Source of the DNA: Paracoccaceae bacterium
GTDB taxonomy: Bacteria > Pseudomonadota > Alphaproteobacteria > Rhodobacterales > Rhodobacteraceae
Reading direction: 5' to 3'
Assembly: GCA_030066855.1 (NCBI GenBank)
Contig: JASJAU010000038.1
Coordinates: 1 to 47,544 of the forward strand
Length of the DNA stretch: 47,544 nucleotides
The notes beneath the pieces are model-generated. The model did not search any database. It was not told where the DNA came from and worked only from the letters and a program-made list of their open reading frames with translations. Position 1 is the stretch's first letter. Each line of letters begins with the position of its first letter. A program made the translations under genes and the position numbers. Shown here one piece after another: positions 45,199 through 47,544 of the stretch.

Positions 45199-45850
45199 TC
45201 AGAAGGTCCTCGACCGTCTTGCCCTGGGCCACCCATTTGCGGGTCTCCTCTTCACGGTCCGCTTGTTCCTGGGCGAGTTGGACGATCTCCTCGGCCTTCT
45301 CAAGCGGAACGACGGTGACACCCATCAGATCGGCGACTATAAAGTCACCCGGGTTCACCACAACGCCGCCGCACTGGATCGTCACGTTGATCGAAAGCTC
45401 TTCCTTGCGGCCCGAGAACATCGTGTGCGTGCCCTTGGGCGTGATTGCGCGGGTCCAGATCGGCCAGCCGATATCCTCGAGCTCGTCAGTGTCGCGGCCG
45501 GCGCCATCGACGATCATGCCGCGAATACCCCGGTTCTGCGCTAGTCCACCCATCAGCCCGCCGCAGACGGAGGTGTTGGGATCGCCGCCCGCGTCAACGA
45601 CGATAATGTCGCCCGGTTGCCCCATCTCGAGCGCCTTGAGCGGATCGACAAGGTCGCCCTTGGACAGCTGAACGGTGATCGCCTGGCCGGTGATCTTGGC
45701 GCGGAAAGCAGGCTTGATGCCGCTGTCCATGACGCCGGTGCGGTACTGGACATCCGCGAAGACGGCAGTCGCTGAGTAGCACTGCACCACCTTGTCGAAC
45801 TTGGCGAGCAGGTCCGGATTCCGCTCGAACTCATTGAAAACCTTCAGCAT
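45179..45850 (-). CDS. RraA-family protein (HMG/CHA aldolase-like)
   Basis: 223 aa. Contains GGLMGGLAQNRGIRGMIVDGAGRDTDELED, in which the Gly and the R-D-x2-E/D residues match the divalent metal and pyruvate enolate site of 4-hydroxy-4-methyl-2-oxoglutarate/CHA aldolases and of RraA. No RNase E-inhibition feature can be inferred. The surrounding dgoK, dgoA and hydroxyacid dehydrogenase make an aldolase or decarboxylase on a 2-keto sugar acid more likely than RNase control. Longer than E. coli RraA because of the N-terminal KVFNEFERNPDLLAKF extension. Confidence 0.85.
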   Translation of the reverse strand: MLKVFNEFERNPDLLAKFDKVVQCYSATAVFADVQYRTGVMDSGIKPAFRAKITGQAITVQLSKGDLVDPLKALEMGQPGDIIVVDAGGDPNTSVCGGLMGGLAQNRGIRGMIVDGAGRDTDELEDIGWPIWTRAITPKGTHTMFSGRKEELSINVTIQCGGVVVNPGDFIVADLMGVTVVPLEKAEEIVQLAQEQADREEETRKWVAQGKTVEDLLNEFGRI

Positions 45851-45862
45851 CTTATCTCTCCG

Positions 45863-46894
45863 TCAATGGGTTGTCGCGGCCAGCGCGTCCGTGTTCAGCG
45901 CGTAGTCCGGGCGTTGTCCGGTCAGCACCTTCGCCACTTGCGTCGCTGCGGTGACGCGGGCCGCAAGGATGGATTCCTCCGAGTAATAAGCGGCATGCGG
46001 CGTCACAATAACGTTCGGTAGCGTGAAGATGGGGTTGCCGTCGGGTGACCAGTCCGCGCGTTTCGCCGGCTCCTCTTCCGGATCGTCCAGACCCGCAGCC
46101 GCCAGATGGCCTTCGGTCAGTGCCCGGTAAAGCGCCTTGTTGTCGACCGTCGGACCGCGTCCGGTGTTCACCAGGATCGCTCCCTCCTTCATCGCCGCAA
46201 ACTCGGCGTCGGACAGGAAGTGCCGCGTGTCAGGCGTCATCGGCGCTTGCATGAGGATGTAGTCCGAGCGGGCCAGCAGATCGGCCTTCGACACCAGCTC
46301 GACATCGTGTTCAGCGGCGACGCTCGCGGGCAGAAAAGGGTCGTAGGCGATCACATCGACCCCGAAGGCCCTCGCCCGGTCGCCAATCGCTTGTCCGATC
46401 TTGCCGAAGGACACGACGCCCATAGTGCGGCCGCGCAGCCGGTAGACAGGCTTGCCGCTCTGCCAGCGCCAGATGCCAGCGTGGGTCGCCCGATCATAGT
46501 CCGGGAGTTTCCGCGCAAGGGTCAGCCACATCGAGATCGCGTGATCCGCCACCTCCTCGGTGCAATAGTCCTGCACGTTGGTGACCAAGATGCCCCGGTC
46601 GGACGCGGCTTTGATGTCCACGATATCGACGCCCACGCCATAGCGCGCGATGACCTCGCATTTCTCCATGCGCGAGATCACGTCTTTGCCGATGCGGGCG
46701 TATTGGTTCATCATCGCGGCGCAGTCCCTCGCCGCATCGAAAAGGTCGGCCTCGCTCTTGGCCTGCAGCGCGATGACCTCGGCGCCTGCCGCTTCGAGGA
46801 TCCCCTTCTCAACATCGACGTTGCCGTAGTCGAAATCGGTGATCACGACCTTCGGCCCGTCGGTTCGGGGCGTGAAGGAGGAACGATCAGACAT
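45863..46894 (-). CDS. D-isomer-specific 2-hydroxyacid dehydrogenase, CtBP-like branch
   Basis: 343 aa. Catalytic Arg in ARYGVGVDIVD and in NTGRGPTVD, Glu in DDPEEEPAKR and His in TPHAAYYSEES are in place. The glycine-rich NAD motif reads VVSFGKIGQAIG, with Ser at the usual first glycine. Close to the C-terminal binding protein and 3-phosphoglycerate dehydrogenase-like branch found in sugar-acid clusters. It is 13 bp upstream of the RraA gene and its start overlaps the VOC gene by 8 bp. Confidence 0.9.
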   Translation of the reverse strand: MSDRSSFTPRTDGPKVVITDFDYGNVDVEKGILEAAGAEVIALQAKSEADLFDAARDCAAMMNQYARIGKDVISRMEKCEVIARYGVGVDIVDIKAASDRGILVTNVQDYCTEEVADHAISMWLTLARKLPDYDRATHAGIWRWQSGKPVYRLRGRTMGVVSFGKIGQAIGDRARAFGVDVIAYDPFLPASVAAEHDVELVSKADLLARSDYILMQAPMTPDTRHFLSDAEFAAMKEGAILVNTGRGPTVDNKALYRALTEGHLAAAGLDDPEEEPAKRADWSPDGNPIFTLPNVIVTPHAAYYSEESILAARVTAATQVAKVLTGQRPDYALNTDALAATTH

Positions 46895-47381
46895 AGGCGC
46901 CTGCCGAATAGGTCAGCTCATAGGAATGACTGTAGAGCTCGAAGATATTGCCGAACGGGTCTTCCATATAGACCATGCGGTAGGGCTTCTCGCCCGGATA
47001 GTACTTGCGCACCTGCTGCATCCGCTGGCGCCCGCCAAGCTCTTCGATGATCTTCACGCGGGCCTCGACGTCCTCGTCCTGCACGCAGAAATGGAACAGG
47101 CCGCGGCGCCAGTATTCGAACGGCCGCTCTTCTTCGACCGTGTTCGGGAACTCGAAAAGCTCGATCCCGACACCGTCGCCCAGCGAGAGATGCGCTATGC
47201 GAAACGAGCCCCAGCCCTCGCCGAAGACGTCGTCGCACATCTGACCGATGGCGCTGTCGTCGTGCTGGATCTCGGTCGGACCCATGATGACGTAAAGGCC
47301 GAACGCCTTGGAATAGAACTCAACTGCCTTCTCAAGATCAGGAACGGTTATGCCGATGTGGGAGAATGTAAGCGCGACCAT
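46887..47381 (-). CDS. VOC-family protein (glyoxalase/bleomycin resistance fold)
   Basis: 164 aa. FSHIGITVPDLEKAVEFYSKAFGL is the glyoxalase I N-terminal signature (His9 region as metal ligand); HFCVQDEDVEARVKIIEELGG and MEDPFGNIFELYSH give the second module. Probably a metal-dependent lyase or isomerase on a sugar-acid or keto-acid intermediate of this operon. It overlaps the hydroxyacid dehydrogenase gene. Confidence 0.85.
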   Translation of the reverse strand: MVALTFSHIGITVPDLEKAVEFYSKAFGLYVIMGPTEIQHDDSAIGQMCDDVFGEGWGSFRIAHLSLGDGVGIELFEFPNTVEEERPFEYWRRGLFHFCVQDEDVEARVKIIEELGGRQRMQQVRKYYPGEKPYRMVYMEDPFGNIFELYSHSYELTYSAGAYV

Positions 47382-47403
47382 GATGTGCTCCTGTCTTTGC
47401 GTC

Positions 47404-47544
47404 TCAGAGAATGCTTCTGACGATCCCGCCCTCGACGCGATGCGCGGCGCCGTTGGATGCGGTGCTCGCGGAGATCGTGACGATCATCCGCGCGACCTCG
47501 TCGGGTTGAACGAAGCGCTGGATGAGCGAGGTGGGCTCGTCGGA
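47404..47544 (-). CDS. C-terminal part of an SDR-family oxidoreductase (runs off the window)
   Basis: The last 46 codons of a gene entering from the right edge: TSLIQRFVQPDEVARMIVTI, then SNGAAHRVEGGIVRSIL and TGA at 47406-47404. The QPDEVA and (V)EGG blocks are the usual end of classical SDR enzymes. The gene stops 22 bp before the VOC gene, so it belongs to the same leftward operon. Substrate and start lie outside the window. Confidence 0.85.
   Translation of the reverse strand, partial: SDEPTSLIQRFVQPDEVARMIVTISASTASNGAAHRVEGGIVRSIL

Overview
The window is about 47.5 kb of GC-rich chromosomal DNA from an alphaproteobacterium, almost certainly of the order Rhodobacterales. The evidence is the core gene content and order (rpsA-ihfB-lapA-trpF; ybeY-corC-lnt-metK), a divergent glnK-amtB unit, and above all a near textbook SAM/SAH riboswitch before metK, a class described from Rhodobacterales. 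No integrase, transposase, phage gene or CRISPR array was seen.

Left part, about 1-17,050: housekeeping. It starts with tRNA-Ser(GCU) and ychF, then a small VOC protein, trpA, small membrane proteins, the nitrogen-sensing glnK-amtB operon with a clear terminator, a class A penicillin-binding protein, trpF-lapA-ihfB, rpsA, an ASCH-domain gene, cmk, riboswitch-metK, lnt, corC, ybeY and a MmcQ/YjbR protein.

Middle, about 17,100-29,490: accessory catabolism and a decaying surface-polysaccharide locus. A coupled set (SDR, DgoK-like kinase, SMP-30 lactonase) resembles an oxidative sugar pathway, but the SDR has lost its catalytic lysine and the kinase has lost several family motifs. Then follow a coupled haloacid dehalogenase / alpha-beta hydrolase / threonine-dehydratase-like set, a PcaD-like hydrolase, an MFS transporter, a zinc alcohol dehydrogenase, a GNAT protein and an MR/MLE dehydratase. 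The polysaccharide remnants are an intact kpsT ATPase gene, the 3' end of a kpsE-like gene fused to a piece of an RTX repeat gene, and a glycosyltransferase gene cut by an in-frame TAG.

Right part, about 29,490-47,544: putA (proline to glutamate), then a complete D-xylose operon xylF-H-G-B-A (ABC uptake, isomerase, kinase) with a divergent ROK regulator. The ROK gene overlaps a secreted CRTAC1-type beta-propeller gene, which converges on a di-haem cytochrome c peroxidase. The window ends in a leftward operon (SDR fragment, VOC, D-2-hydroxyacid dehydrogenase, RraA-family aldolase, canonical dgoK, dgoA) that should convert 2-keto-3-deoxygalactonate or a related sugar acid to pyruvate and glyceraldehyde 3-phosphate.

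The most interesting non-coding signals are the SAM/SAH riboswitch, a three-stem structure that would sequester the xylF ribosome binding site, the xylF-xylH intercistronic stem-loop and two palindromes between glnK and the PBP gene. All product names come from reading the sequence by eye; no database search was run.
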